From positions 7,999,501 to 8,063,500 of the forward strand of contig OZ014411.1 in assembly GCA_963965975.1 (NCBI GenBank): 64,000 nucleotides of DNA, in the 5' to 3' direction. The translations under genes were made by a program, and so were the position numbers. The notes under the pieces were generated by a model that saw only the letters and a list, made by a program, of their open reading frames with translations, was not told the DNA's origin and did not search any database. Below, one piece after another: positions 13,831 to 25,752 of this stretch (position 1 is the stretch's first letter; every line of letters starts with the position of its first letter). Source of the stretch: Xestospongia bergquistia. Lineage: Eukaryota > Porifera > Demospongiae > Haplosclerida > Petrosiidae.

Positions 13831-15080
13831 TTAATAGTGATTGTAATGTCTTTATTGTGGTTGCCCACATATGAAATATGAGCTTGCATCTCAGTACTAG
13901 CTACCAAAGTCAAATTCAATGTTTAAATGTAATGCATGTCATCTCCAGAATTACGTGATGTTGAGGTTACTATGATCTGACTTTCTCATTAGTTTGTAGA
14001 GGTAAATGAATTACTCCAATACAATATATACACTAGCATCTTCTTCCCATTTGAATGGTGTAATTGAATGTCAGTGTTGTCACTTTGAAAGGCATATATC
14101 ATAGTGCTATTATATGAATCGTTGATTGAAGTAAAGTGCAAACAGTTCTGAAGGATATAGCTCCTCCCCTTTCAAGACACAAGGAGTGTCCACACATAAC
14201 CTGACCATTGGAGTCGATATAACGATTCTGTTGACGATATCCAGGTTTGAATGGAAGAGACACTGAGATAACATATGTGGCATCTGCAGGACGAGACTTG
14301 ATCAGCGAAGAATCTTGACAAGAAAGGGCAGTGTCCACTACTACAGCTAATTTGTGATCTTCTGGAACAAAAACTCGAATCAGCTGAAGGTTTATATCAT
14401 GATGTGTTGCAATCAATTCTTTAATCTTGCTATAAATATATCAACAACCACCAAATTCTCCTACTAAGTAGATAGTATCAATAGCCTTAGAGAGATTGTT
14501 GAGGTTAGTTTGAACACAGTCAACTGATGGTCTGAAAAACTCAACAGCTTTGGAGTAGTTTATAAAGAGTAATTCATCATCAAAATTAATATCAGGATTG
14601 TTAGACTTCGAAACAAGCTCTATCAATTCATTTCCCTTGTTCAATTGTTTCATTGAAAATATAATTGTTCAGTTCTAATTATTTTTCAAACTCTATTATT
14701 AATTTTATTTTGGTTCATAAAGAAGACAATTTAACTTATTACCATTGTAGAAAAGTTGTATTTAAGAACTAAAATTGTTTGGGTTATGCCAAAGCAATTT
14801 TTTAATTGAAGTGGATAAACTCAGACAGAAAAAGCCATAACTCTGTATGAAATTAATCCATTTAAGTTTAAAGGTTACAATTAAGGTGTGGGGTATATAA
14901 ATATTACATAAAGTTTTATTTTCATCTTCCTTTAAGTTCATCTTTACTCAATCAAAGTATATATTCTGCTCAACTGATCTATTTCGAACTTTTGCGTACT
15001 CTGCATGTTGGCCAAAACTATGAATTTTCATTGTACCATCAATTTTCTTCAATAATATAGCCGTAGGACAATTATCACAA
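13831..15080 (-). pseudogene. Remnant of an HSPA12-like gene, sister of 19253-22356
   Basis: Two pieces in gene order on the minus strand. About 14925-15078 matches the second half of exon 1 of the gene at 19253-22356. 13831-14653 matches the 3' part of its exon 3, including a modified YLVGEFGGC motif. Between them the sequence is intron-1-like, so exon 2, intron 2 and the first part of exon 3 are deleted. The remaining reading frame is interrupted at several places, one directly after the GEFGGC motif. Position and orientation relative to 9740-13646 mirror those of 19253-22356 relative to 15418-19068. Confidence 0.85.
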
Positions 15081-15417
15081 GTAGTACTAATATGTGATAT
15101 ATAATTACCTTATTCTATTGTTTCATTGAAAAGATAATTGTTCAGTTCTAATTGTTTGTCTAACTCTATAATTTTATTTTGCTTCATAAAGAAGCCAATT
15201 TAATTTATCACTATTGTAGAAAATCTGTAATTCACTATGTTTTGCAATTGTAATAGTATATATTTCTAAACCAATTGTGCTATATAAAATTAATCAATGT
15301 GTTCTCAAAGGTAATTGTTGTGATTTCTGTGAAACTTTACATTCACTATAATTTATTAGAACTATTACATAATATCACATCAATACAACAACAAAACCAC
15401 ATTATTCAAGAAATGCC
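15081..15417. other. Spacer with a second copy of intron-1 sequence
   Basis: 15118-15230 repeats the intron-like segment at 14653-14765 (shared core attgttcagttctaatt). Both resemble intron 1 of the gene at 19253-22356 near 21600. The last ~140 bp correspond to the 3' flank of the gene at 9740-13646. No gene seen. Confidence 0.5.
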
Positions 15418-18400
15418 TTAAAAATAATCAATAATAGTCTTAACAAAGTGATCTGGTCTGTTAACATTAATCACTTGAGCTTGTATCTCTGTACTAGATA
15501 AATCCAACAATATCTCAAGTTTAGTCTCTTGTAAGGGATCATCACCTAATATGGGTACTCTAATGACTCCAATATGTTTGAGACTACCATCATCCTCTTC
15601 AGGTGTACTAGGAGTATACTGTATATCAGTATACTCAGTCCTGTATAGGTCAATAGGTAAAGAGTGGGCTGTACAATCGACTGGAGTACACTCAAGAGAA
15701 AACACATCTGAAAACGCTAATATTTCCCCTTTCAAGACACATGGAGTAAACAAGTTCTTGCACATTTTACGTCCATTAGGCTCAATAAAAAGATTCTGTT
15801 TACGATAACCAGATTTGAATGGAAGAGACAATGAAATACCATAAGTGGCATCTACAGGACGAGACTTTATAAGAGAAGGATCACGTCCTAAGAGGACAGC
15901 CCCTATGACAATAGCTAATTGTTGTTGTTTAGGAACAAGTACACAAATTGTTTGTTGAAGTCTATTTTGTACCAATTCTTTAATCTTGCTATAAATATAT
16001 CTACAACCACCAAATCCTCCTACTAAATAGATAGTATCAATAGGTTTAGTGAGATTGTTAAGATTAGTTTGAACACAGTCAACAATAGCATCAACTGATG
16101 GTCTGAAAAAATCAGCAGCTCTGGAATACTTGACAAAAAGTAGTCCATCATCAAATTGTATGTTGGAATCATTGTAATTATGAAGACCTTTTTGAATTTC
16201 GTCTTCTTCAACGTGTTTTAATAAACCATTTAAATCAATCTTCATTTCTTCATCTTCTTTAGATTGGTCAAACTGCCGGCAATCAACATTCTCGCCAAAT
16301 TTAACTTTCTCTTCTTCAAATTCGCTATAAATTACTTTATCAAGTTGTGGCTTAGCTTTTCCATGACACAACTTTGAAAATAACTCCTCTCCTACAATAT
16401 GCTTTAGAGTTGTCTCAAATTCTCTGTTAACTCTTGTTCCCCCACAATCGTTGCCTTGTGGTAACGTTAAGACCTCCATTTTACCATTCTCATCAATATG
16501 ATGTACAGCTAAGTCTACAGTACCTCCTCCAATATCTACTACCATATAATTACTAGATTTAAAGTTATTATCTTGGTCACAATATTCTGCACTCACACCT
16601 TTCTTTTGACAATAGATAGCAGCAGCTTCAGGTTCAAAGACTAACATAAGTTTCTCTGGATTGGTTTCGGTGCTTTGAAGCATAGCCATGTCTACTTGTG
16701 TTAAAGTAATTGGAGATCTATTGCTACAGAGACCAGCCTAAGAGATAAAGAGGAGTATACATGTAATATCCATATAATGTTAGAGTATACTATATAGGTC
16801 TAGTTCATTAGTAGTACAACAAGGTAGTCTCATTTCTAATCCTGTTCACTCCTAGTCCCTGAGGATAGGAATAGGGCATGTGTGCCATGTGACCAATTTA
16901 CACAATTTTATATATACTATAGTGAAGCCCCACCCCTAAACACATATACTAAACATATTATACTTTATAGTTCTATTTATATTTCATGTAGAGTGTGTAG
17001 AGTTATATAGCACAGTATCCAGGAATAAGACCAAATATGGTAGCACTTTTTCTTATCTGCAATGTTCAGCAAGTGTAGTGTAATTATTACTGCTATAACA
17101 ACAGTGAAAGAATAACTATTGTCCCACTTGTTGATATAGCAACACACAAATGAAGCAGTAGTGGATAACTCATTAGTATACCCACATATGGTCAAAACAG
17201 ACAACCATTTGTGAATTTCCATGCCCAACCTTAAATTTAAGCACAACACAAGACAATTCTTTTATTAACTTGCAGTATTGAATATCCTCACTTTATTACT
17301 TTAAAAATGAATATTTCAAATTTAGAAACAATCAATGCAACTATTTACAATTGATAAACCAGATAAGATGTCTAACAATACTAATAAACTATAAGTACTT
17401 GTCTTATGATAGAACCTTGTTATCTCTATATAATAAGTATCAAAGTGAAGCACAAATGAAGTAGTTTCATATAATTGCAATACATTACAATGATACATAC
17501 TTTGTATGCAGCTTCTCTCATTAATTGTTTTCCTCTGCCTTTCCAAATTGCTGGTACAGTGATGACCCAATTGAAATCAGTGGCTTTTAATTTTGTTGTA
17601 GTCCTTGAGAGTTGATCAACTAAACTTGTTTTTATTTGATTCAACATAAGAGCAATGACCTCTACTAGATAATACTTGTTACCTTTGTCATCTTCAATAG
17701 TCATGTTGAGTTTGACTGACTAGAAAGAGAAATAAAAAAAATAAAGAGCTAAGTCTTGCCATATATATAATATATATGTGGAGTTTTTAGTGTTGCAATT
17801 TATGAACCTTTAATAGAAAATGAGTGTTATCTATACAACATCCCCTAGTCAACAACTATTTAGTACAATAATTTATACGTAGTAATGTTTATTACACTTA
17901 GAGGGCAATATTTAAAGTACATGTGTATATATCCCAACATGAGAGTTTATTGTGTGCATTAATAGAACATTTGCCCATTACTAATCATCTGATGTCATAG
18001 TCTGTTGTAGCCAGCAGGAAGTGGCTACTGGCAATGTAATGCTATATTATAGATACTGAAATTAGTAACATAAAGTAAATGATCAAATTATATAAAGGCA
18101 AGGAGTATAATCATCTGTAACATCTGATTATGTGCTGATGATATTATAAATATATTATCTTGATGACTGTATCAGCTGTTGTTTACAATCCTACTTTATT
18201 CCTTCATTATGACAAGACTAAACATGCATATCTATTTTCATACCTCATGGCTACTATCTATTGTATATTGCATGTAGTTTCAAAGGAAAATTGATGGTAA
18301 ATTTTAATAATAATTTAAATTCCTAACAATTAATTGCTGGGCAGAAGTTGTGGTGATTTGTTATGCTAGATTATGTTGCTGTAACATTTCTAGGTCCCTC

Positions 18401-19068
18401 TACTATCATAGCAAAATTCCAATCACAAAGGATAGTCTCATACAATTTATTGATCTACCTCATTACTTTTTAACAAAGTAGACGACAACAACAACAATTA
18501 AGCATTTACAGAAAACTCCATGGTGCTGTTGAATCAACATATGGGTGTGGTCATTGGCTAGATACATAAAGTAACAACCATTACACAAACTATATTCACA
18601 TCAATGTATGATTTTCATTTTTCAAAATTATCTGCTAATATGGTCATTTATTGAAACTACAGTATAATATGACAATACCTCAGTGTTTTCCTCTTCTTTT
18701 AAGTTCATTTTGACACGATCAAAGTAAATATACTGATGTTGTGACTTTGGCCTGATTCTCGTATATTCTCTTCTTGCTTCATATCCAAAACATTTCACAT
18801 CAACTGTACCATTATCATCATTTCTCTTTAGCAATAATGAAGTAGGTACTCGAGGATAGGTGTATTCAAAGTTCATCATGATAGGTTCTTGGTCTCCTGT
18901 TATGTAAGCTAATGAACAATATGTAGATCCAAAATCAATGGCAGCTACATTGCTAACAGGTCTCATAGTCTTTGTCTTCTTCTGCATTCGAACAAGAGGT
19001 TTTCCTCGAGGCAAACTGTACTCTGAGGTTGGTGGGCTTTCAGACAGAGTGCTAAGTGTATCTCCCAT
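15418..19068 (-). CDS. HSPA12-like Hsp70-family protein (copy 4), intact
   Basis: Exon 1 19068-18679, exon 2 17719-17501, exon 3 16737-15418; 642 residues, both introns phase 0. Closest relative is the gene at 9740-13646; exon 3 differs at only scattered positions. Motifs: AAIDFGSTYCSLAY (DFGST, a conservative change from DFGTT in the phosphate-1 loop), WVITVPAIWKGRGKQ, FEPEAAAIYCQKKG, VVDIGGGTVDLAVH, YLVGGFGGCRYIY, TIIDYF at the end. The N-terminal LPRGKPLVRMQ segment is retained. Presumably a cytosolic HSPA12-type ATPase-fold protein. Both catalytic aspartates are kept, so nucleotide binding is expected. Confidence 0.9.
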
Positions 19069-19252
19069 CTTGTTGAAAAATAAGATAGCCTAATAGTGGA
19101 CGCCCATAGCCATACCTCTTCCACATAAATAATAATTATTATTAGTGTTAAAGAATACGTCACATGCCGGTGTGTACTTTAATGTAAAACAGCGTCCTAT
19201 TACAGGCATTCTAGACACTGCAATATAATAACTTAAACACTATATAAAAGAT

Positions 19253-22200
19253 TCAAAAATAGTTAATAGTAGTTGTAATGTCTTTACTTCTATCTTGGTT
19301 ACCCACATATGTTACACGCGCTTGTATCTCAGTACTACCAAAGTCTAATTCAATGTTCAATTTATCCATGTCATCTCCAACATTGTGTGATGTTGAGGTT
19401 ACTTTTGATCTGGCTTTCTCCTTAGATTGTAGAGGTACACGAATCACTCCAATACGATGCACACTGCCATCTTCTTCTTCCCATCTTGATGGTGTATACT
19501 GAATATCAGTGTGGTCACTTCGAAAGACATATATCATAGTGCTGTTATCTGAAGTATTGATTGGAGTGCATTCAGAAAAGACAAACAATTCTGAAGGATG
19601 TAACTCTTCCCCTTTCAAGACACAAGGAGCAAAAACATGTCTACACATAACCTGACCGTTGGAGTCAGTATAACGATTCTGTTCACGATATCCAGGTTTG
19701 AATGGAAGAGAAACTGAGATACCATATGTGGCATCCGCAGGACGAGACTTGATCAGCGAAGAATCATAACAAGAAAGGGCAGCCCCAATTACTACAGCTA
19801 CTTTGTGATCTTCTGGAACAAAAACTCGAATCTGCTGAAGTTTTTTATCACGCTGTGTTACAATCAATTCTTTAATCTTGCTATAAATATATCTACAACC
19901 ACCAAATCCCCCTACTAAGTAGATAGTATCAATAGGTTTAGAAAGATTGTTGAGGTTAGTTTGAACACAGTCAACAATAGCATTAATTGATGGTCTGAAA
20001 AACTCAACAGCTTTGGAGTAGTTTATAAAGAGTAATTCATCATCAAAACTAATATCAGGATTGTTATACTTCGAAGCAAGCTCTATAAATTCATTTCTTG
20101 CATGTTTTAATAGACCATTGATGTCAATACTCATATGTTTTTCTGCTATAGTCTCCTCCAATTGACGACAATCAACTTCGTTACCAAATCTTAGCTTCTC
20201 TCCTTCAAATTCACTGTAAATTGTTTTAAGGAAATCTCTGTGAGCCTCTTCACTACTCAACTTTGAAAATATCTCCTCTCCTACAATATGTCTTAGAGTT
20301 GTCTCAAATTCTCTGTTAACTCTTGTTCCTCCACAATCATTGCCTTGTGGTAATGTTAAGACCTCCATTTTACCATTCTCATCAATATGATGTACAGCTA
20401 AGTCTACAGTACCTCCTCCAATATCTACTACCATATAGTTACTAGATGTAAAGCTACCATCTTGATCACAATATTCTGCACTCACACCTTTCTTTTGACA
20501 ATAGATAGCAGCAGCTTCAGGTTCAAAGAACAATGTAAGTTTATCTTCATTGACTTCATTAGTATCAATTAAAGGCATAAATTGGGGAACTGGTGTTAAA
20601 GAGCAAATCATTCTTTCACTACAAAGACCAGCCTATACATATAATGAGAGAAAATAAGTAACATAATGTGTTAATAACGATTACCACTCTTCATTAATAC
20701 AGTACTACACATGTCTATATCCTATACAATATGCTCATTTAACATCCTTCCAATTTCAATACGTGAAATTGCAGGAAATAAACCTATGCCAGTCTTGGAA
20801 GACTGTGCTATAAAGTAATAGATGTTTTGTATTCATTAACAGCTTTAATGGCAACAAAATGTTTATGTACTTCAGGTAAATTATCACATACCCTGTAGGC
20901 AGCTTCTCTCATCAGTTGTTTCCCTCTACCTTTCCAAATTGCTGGTACAGTGATGACCCAATTAAAGTCAGTGGCTACTAAACTTTTACCAGCCTTTTTG
21001 ATACGAAATATTAACTGATCTTTTATACAGTTCAGCATTAGACCAATGACTTCTACAAGATAGTAACGATGACCTTTAGCGTCTTCAATGGTTGTAGTCA
21101 AAGCAAGTGACTGAAAATGAAATATGAATTAAACTAAAGATCTAAATACATATTTTTTATCTATAATGTACAAGTCAAATAATTTCAGTTCTAAAATTAC
21201 GATAATATATTTTTTTAGTCAACTACAAAGTACTTGCTACTACTGAAGACTGGAGAGTTAAAGTATCTATGATGCTGCTAAGAAGAGTTTTCTTAACCTC
21301 TAATCTTTGAACAGCTATGATCAAAACATGTTGTTTATGATAGTATAATAAATTAATTGGTTGCCATGGAGTCATTGGTCAGTTTGTGTGGGACAACTAT
21401 AGTCATCTTCTTCAATTGTACCATACAACAACACAATAAATCAATGATCATATACTTAGCAGGTGGTTTGAAACACAGATGGCAGTACCAAGCAAAATAA
21501 AACAATAAATCAAAGTATACTGAAGTTGTAATATTAATCAATGACAGTTTTTATAACAAGTAGTGCTAACATTTGATAATTGTCTTATTCTATTGTGTCA
21601 TGATTGTTCAGTTCTAATTATTTTGGCTAACTCTATAATTAATTTTATTATAGTTCACAAAGAATAGAATTATATTGTAGAAATCTGAATTTAAATATGT
21701 TTTGCAATTGTTAAGCATTTCTTCTGCTACAAATATTTTGGACTCGCCAAAGCAATTTTCTAATTGAAGCAGATAAGAACAGACAGAAAAAACCATAACT
21801 TAATGTGAAATTAATGTATTTAAGTTTGAAGGTTACAGTTAAGGTATACACCATATATATGATACATAGAAGTTATATTTATTCACTGGAACTCTAGTTT
21901 TCTAATATAATTACATATTGTATATTCCTAGATTAAAGTAACAATTAAAGTCATCAATTTTCTTTAATAAAAGGGACTCACCTCATCTTCTTTTAAGTTC
22001 ATCTTCACTCGTTCAAAGTAGATATGCTGGTCAACTGATTTTGTTCGAATTTTTGCGTACTCTATCTTGGCATTTTGGCCAAAACTCTGAATTTTCAGTG
22101 TACCATTTTCTTTCTTCAATAATATTGCCGTAGGTACTCGTGGATGTTGTTCTTCAAACTTCATTATGGTTGGCTGTGGATCGCCGTTTGTAGCGTAAGC

Positions 22201-22356
22201 TACAGAACAGTTTGTCGTTCCAAAATCAATGACAGCTACATTAGGAAGAGTTGTCTCGACCTTTGCTTTTCTCTGCATACGAACTAGAGGTTTTCCTCGT
22301 GGTAGAGTGTAATCTACGTCCACACTTGGACTTGGTTTTGATGATTCAGATCCCAT
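19253..22356 (-). CDS. HSPA12-like Hsp70-family protein (copy 5), intact
   Basis: Exon 1 22356-21982 (125 codons), exon 2 21110-20892 (73 codons), exon 3 20632-19253; 657 residues, phase-0 introns. Motifs: VAVIDFGTTNCSVAYAT, WVITVPAIWKGRGKQ, FFEPEAAAIYCQKKG, VVDIGGGTVDLAVH, YLVGGFGGCRYIY, C-terminal TTINYF. The middle of exon 3 before the C-terminal strands has an extra Ser/Lys-rich loop (around residues 600-625, KARSKVTSTSHN) not present in copies 3 and 4. Only ~180 bp separate its 3' end from the start of copy 4. It is the intact sister of the remnant at 13831-15080. The first half of its exon 3 is almost identical to copies 3 and 4 while the second half differs, which hints at gene conversion. 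Confidence 0.9.
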
Positions 22357-22906
22357 GTTGCTGTGCTTTCCTTAGAAACTACGCCCCCTTTTGAGACCTA
22401 GCCCCTCTGATGTCTTGCAATAATGGTTCTCCTTGTAATTCTACCTTCCGTTACCGTGTTGATATATATTATAGTGACTTATTTTACTAGTAAAGTTAAG
22501 AAAAGAAAACAACTCTCAGTTGTAAGTGATAAATTAGATTCTCCTTTATAATGACTTTGTCCTTAGTCTCATGATGATCATTTCACTGGATCAGAGACAC
22601 TAATGAGGTCAGTTCTAAGATACCTTACAAGTTTGTTACTATGAAAGACGAGACTAATTATAGAAAGACTTCATTTTTTGTTGTAAATCCTCTACTGATG
22701 TCTTAATTATATAAGTCACTTGATTTGAAAGTAATTCTGAAGCAAAATGTCTTGTTTTTAGTTTTATATATTAGAAATAGTCATTACAATGCTATTAGAG
22801 TTAAGTCCAAAAACTTTATGAAATGTTTTTTAATAATTTATGCTATATACTTGAAATCACTCAATCAATATATTTATAAGTAACAATAATTATGTTTTAT
22901 TTATAG
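22357..22906. other. Spacer between an HSPA12-like gene start and kinase exon 5
   Basis: The 5' flank of copy 5 (minus strand) meets intron sequence of kinase 1 (plus strand). No exon seen. GC-richer patches next to 22380-22420 contain tacgccccc and may belong to the copy 5 promoter. Confidence 0.4.
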
Positions 22907-25382
22907 TGAATTACAGAGATTAAGAAATGAGAATGACAGACTATACAAGTAAGTATATTAAAATAGTTCAAAGATTTTCTTTTAAGTGTAATGATGTCAC
23001 ATGACTAGTAAAATAGTTGTGACTACTAATCATGTGACTGCTCTAGTTTTGATGCAGATCAGAACCTTTTTCAAGAGAATCATAAGTTTAATTTAAATAT
23101 TCATTTTAAATACCTACTATTGACACGTTATATCTGAGTATTAAAAATACTAAAAGTAATAGATAATATCAATAGTTTGGTTATTAAGATAATTAATTAA
23201 TAAAACTTATTACCACTGCTATAACAATGACTATTTATGTTCTAATTATTTGATACATATCTTAATTGTGTTCAGGATATTATTATATTTCTATTGAATG
23301 CATTGTTTCTCTGTTTAATTACTATAGGGAGAAAGAAGACTTGGAAAAACAATTAAACTATTATCGCAGGTATGCTTCATTTCTATTAACAAAATGACTT
23401 TATAATTTTGTAATAAAATTTCTTTATACTTTATATTCTTGTTGTTCCTTTCTTTAGAAAAGAAAGTGCTTCATATGATGCTAAAAAACAGTTTGCAGAT
23501 GGTGACAATGACCCAACAGAGCTAATAACACAATATCAGAGGTTCTTTAAAGATGTACCACTCAATTTACATGATATCCTACATAATGTGATGTCAAAAC
23601 ATGAAGTGTATGAGATGTCTTCTGCTATAATGCAAGTAAGCAGTCTATAGTTGGCTATGTAAACGAGCTTGAGGGTGTGTGTGTGTGCTTGTATTGGGAT
23701 ATGTCACCTGTCATTGCTATTGTGAATGTCACATGATATAGTATCAGCATTGTAGCTTAATTTATGTGGCATAATGTTACAACATTCTAATTGAATGTAG
23801 TGATCTGATGTCATTTTTAGGTATCATAACTAAAATCTTTTATTAGCTTTAAGTAGTAGACTTCATCATAAGAAAATTTGGCCACTATAAAAATAACAAT
23901 GGCTATATTCATATCTATAAAAACAAATTTTGACCAAAAAAGTCTACTTCTAAAACAATCTGTCATGTTTTATACTTAACAAAAATTCCTTTTATATAAT
24001 ATCTAATGAAGCTTCCAGAGTGTGTGTGTAATTGACTTTATACTATTTTATAGAGTTTTCTTTATTTCCTTATTAGGAATCTTATCATCAATGCCGTACA
24101 TCAGTTATTGATATGATGAAACATCATCTCATTGATCTACTCTCTTTAAATGACACAGAGAGTAGAACAGGAAAAGTAGAAGATTTTGGAGAAAATGGAA
24201 TTGATAAACAAAGAGCTTATGCATTACTACTAAATAGTTGTGGAATTAAGAACACCCTTCCTCCACCAGCTGTCACAAATCAGGTGTATTTCTAATACAA
24301 TAGACAATGTGATAGAATGTCTCTAACTATAGTATAGTGTAAAAAATACATTTTGAAAGTGACGTTTTAGTGTATCTAGACTTAGTACCAACTTTGATGA
24401 ATTTTTCTTTTGCTGCACTCACTAGTAGCAATATAATTTAATAAAGTTTAACAAAATGTAATGCCACATGGTTTTATAACAGGTCTTTATATGAAATAAT
24501 TAATGTGTTATGTTACAAAAGGTATAATTCACAATATATTACTGATATTATATAATATTATATATTATATTATATTATTTTTGTTTTACCCATTCAAATT
24601 TAGGTAAATGATGTTATATGTCAAAGTTATCCACAAATCCCAACCGCTCAACAGCATTTAGTTTTTGTGGATATTGCTAATGCAATATCACTAGCTTGGA
24701 AGATGGTGACATTAAATGCTCCATTCATTGTATGTCAGCCTAAAAAATACTTATCTGAATGGCAAGAAAAACATGCTTTTGCTTTCACCGCAAGTCAAGG
24801 TCCTTATATTCTAACATATCATCGACCACTAGTACTCAACATTGCTAAGAGGCAGACTGTTGTTGCTGGTAAAGTGGGCAGTAGAGATCCAGACGAAGGA
24901 GAAGAATACACAAATGTTGCCACTATTGATGATATGACTTATAGCTTGACATCTGCAGGCTCTGCACGGGCAATGATCCCTGTTCCTCCTAATCAATTTA
25001 GAGATACAAGTACTGAACCTAGAACTCCTTCTTCAATTACATCAGCTACTACTGGTATGGACATATAGTATTTGTCTATTAGAGTATCTAACTTGTTAGA
25101 ATTAATGTAGTTTAGTTTATGTATTCCATTTCAAAGAAAGGGAGGTTGAAGACCAGACCCTTGATGGAATGGTAACATTAACACTGTCCATAATGTTACT
25201 GTTGTATTCCCTAATTTTATCACCTACGTATGCATGTACTATCATTAGCCCCTCCCATCTTTCTATTCTCTTGTAACATCTTATACATTACATAGATACT
25301 AGTGCTCCTCCTAAACAACACATAATTAAAGCTGAAATCAGTTGTTATTCATATTCGGACACTGAGAACAGGGTAAAGTGTG

Positions 25383-25469
<87 letters not shown>

Positions 25470-25664
25470 ATGTGTGTGTGTGTGTGTGGTATAGAGATGA
25501 TTGTTTTAATATGAATGACTATATTAATTCATTGATATGTAAATGTTAATATTATAATTTATACATGTTGTGTTTGTATCTTCATTATATTTACTATCTA
25601 CTATCATATACAGGTACAAAGAAGTGACAGTGAAGTTTGCGGTATAAACTACGACAGTATGTAA
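22907..25664 (+). CDS. Coiled coil and C-terminal domain of kinase 1, 3' half of a split gene
   Basis: Seven exons: 22907-22948, 23328-23369 (both 42 nt), 23458-23635, 24077-24283, 24604-25054, 25296-25372, 25614-25664. All phases fit and the frame ends in TAA. Exons 5-6 encode heptad coiled coil (ELQRLRNENDRLY, EKEDLEKQLNYYR). Exons 7-9 encode an alpha-helical region and then a module with LAWKMVTLNAPFIV, a Pro-rich strand region and VVAGKVG. The same module ends the kinase gene at 37310-44590 (WEMVTLIPPAISC, GVAGQVGN). I tentatively compare it with the MIEAP C-terminal domain; this is from memory. No start codon or kinase domain lies just upstream. The first exon accepts phase 2, exactly what the exon ending at 5335 gives. 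The Ser/Thr-rich tail ends VCGINYDSM. Alternatively this half is an orphan left by a rearrangement. Confidence 0.7.
25385..25488. repeat. (TG)n microsatellite in the second-last... last kinase intron
   Basis: About 50 TG units with two CA-TG interruptions, inside the last intron (25373-25613) of kinase 1. Likely length-polymorphic. Confidence 0.95.
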
Positions 25665-25684
25665 TGTGTGTTTATGTAATACAA

Positions 25685-25690
25685 AATAAA
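25685..25690 (+). terminator. Polyadenylation signal AATAAA of kinase 1
   Basis: A canonical AATAAA 21 bp after the TAA stop at 25662-25664. The next gene starts only 63 bp further on, at 25753. Confidence 0.55.
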
Positions 25691-25752
25691 AGAATGTCAT
25701 TTTTTGAATTTGATTATTAATAAAAGGGAGTGACCACTATTCAGGTAACAAA

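Noticed and set aside
15551-15808. Plus-strand frame opposite copy 4 exon 3
   Set aside because: Antisense shadow of a well-conserved minus-strand exon.
25600-25752. Heat-shock elements upstream of HSPA12-like genes
   Set aside because: By eye no run of three alternating nGAAn/nTTCn units was found in the ~100 bp before copies 2, 6 and 8. Single units are too common in AT-rich DNA.
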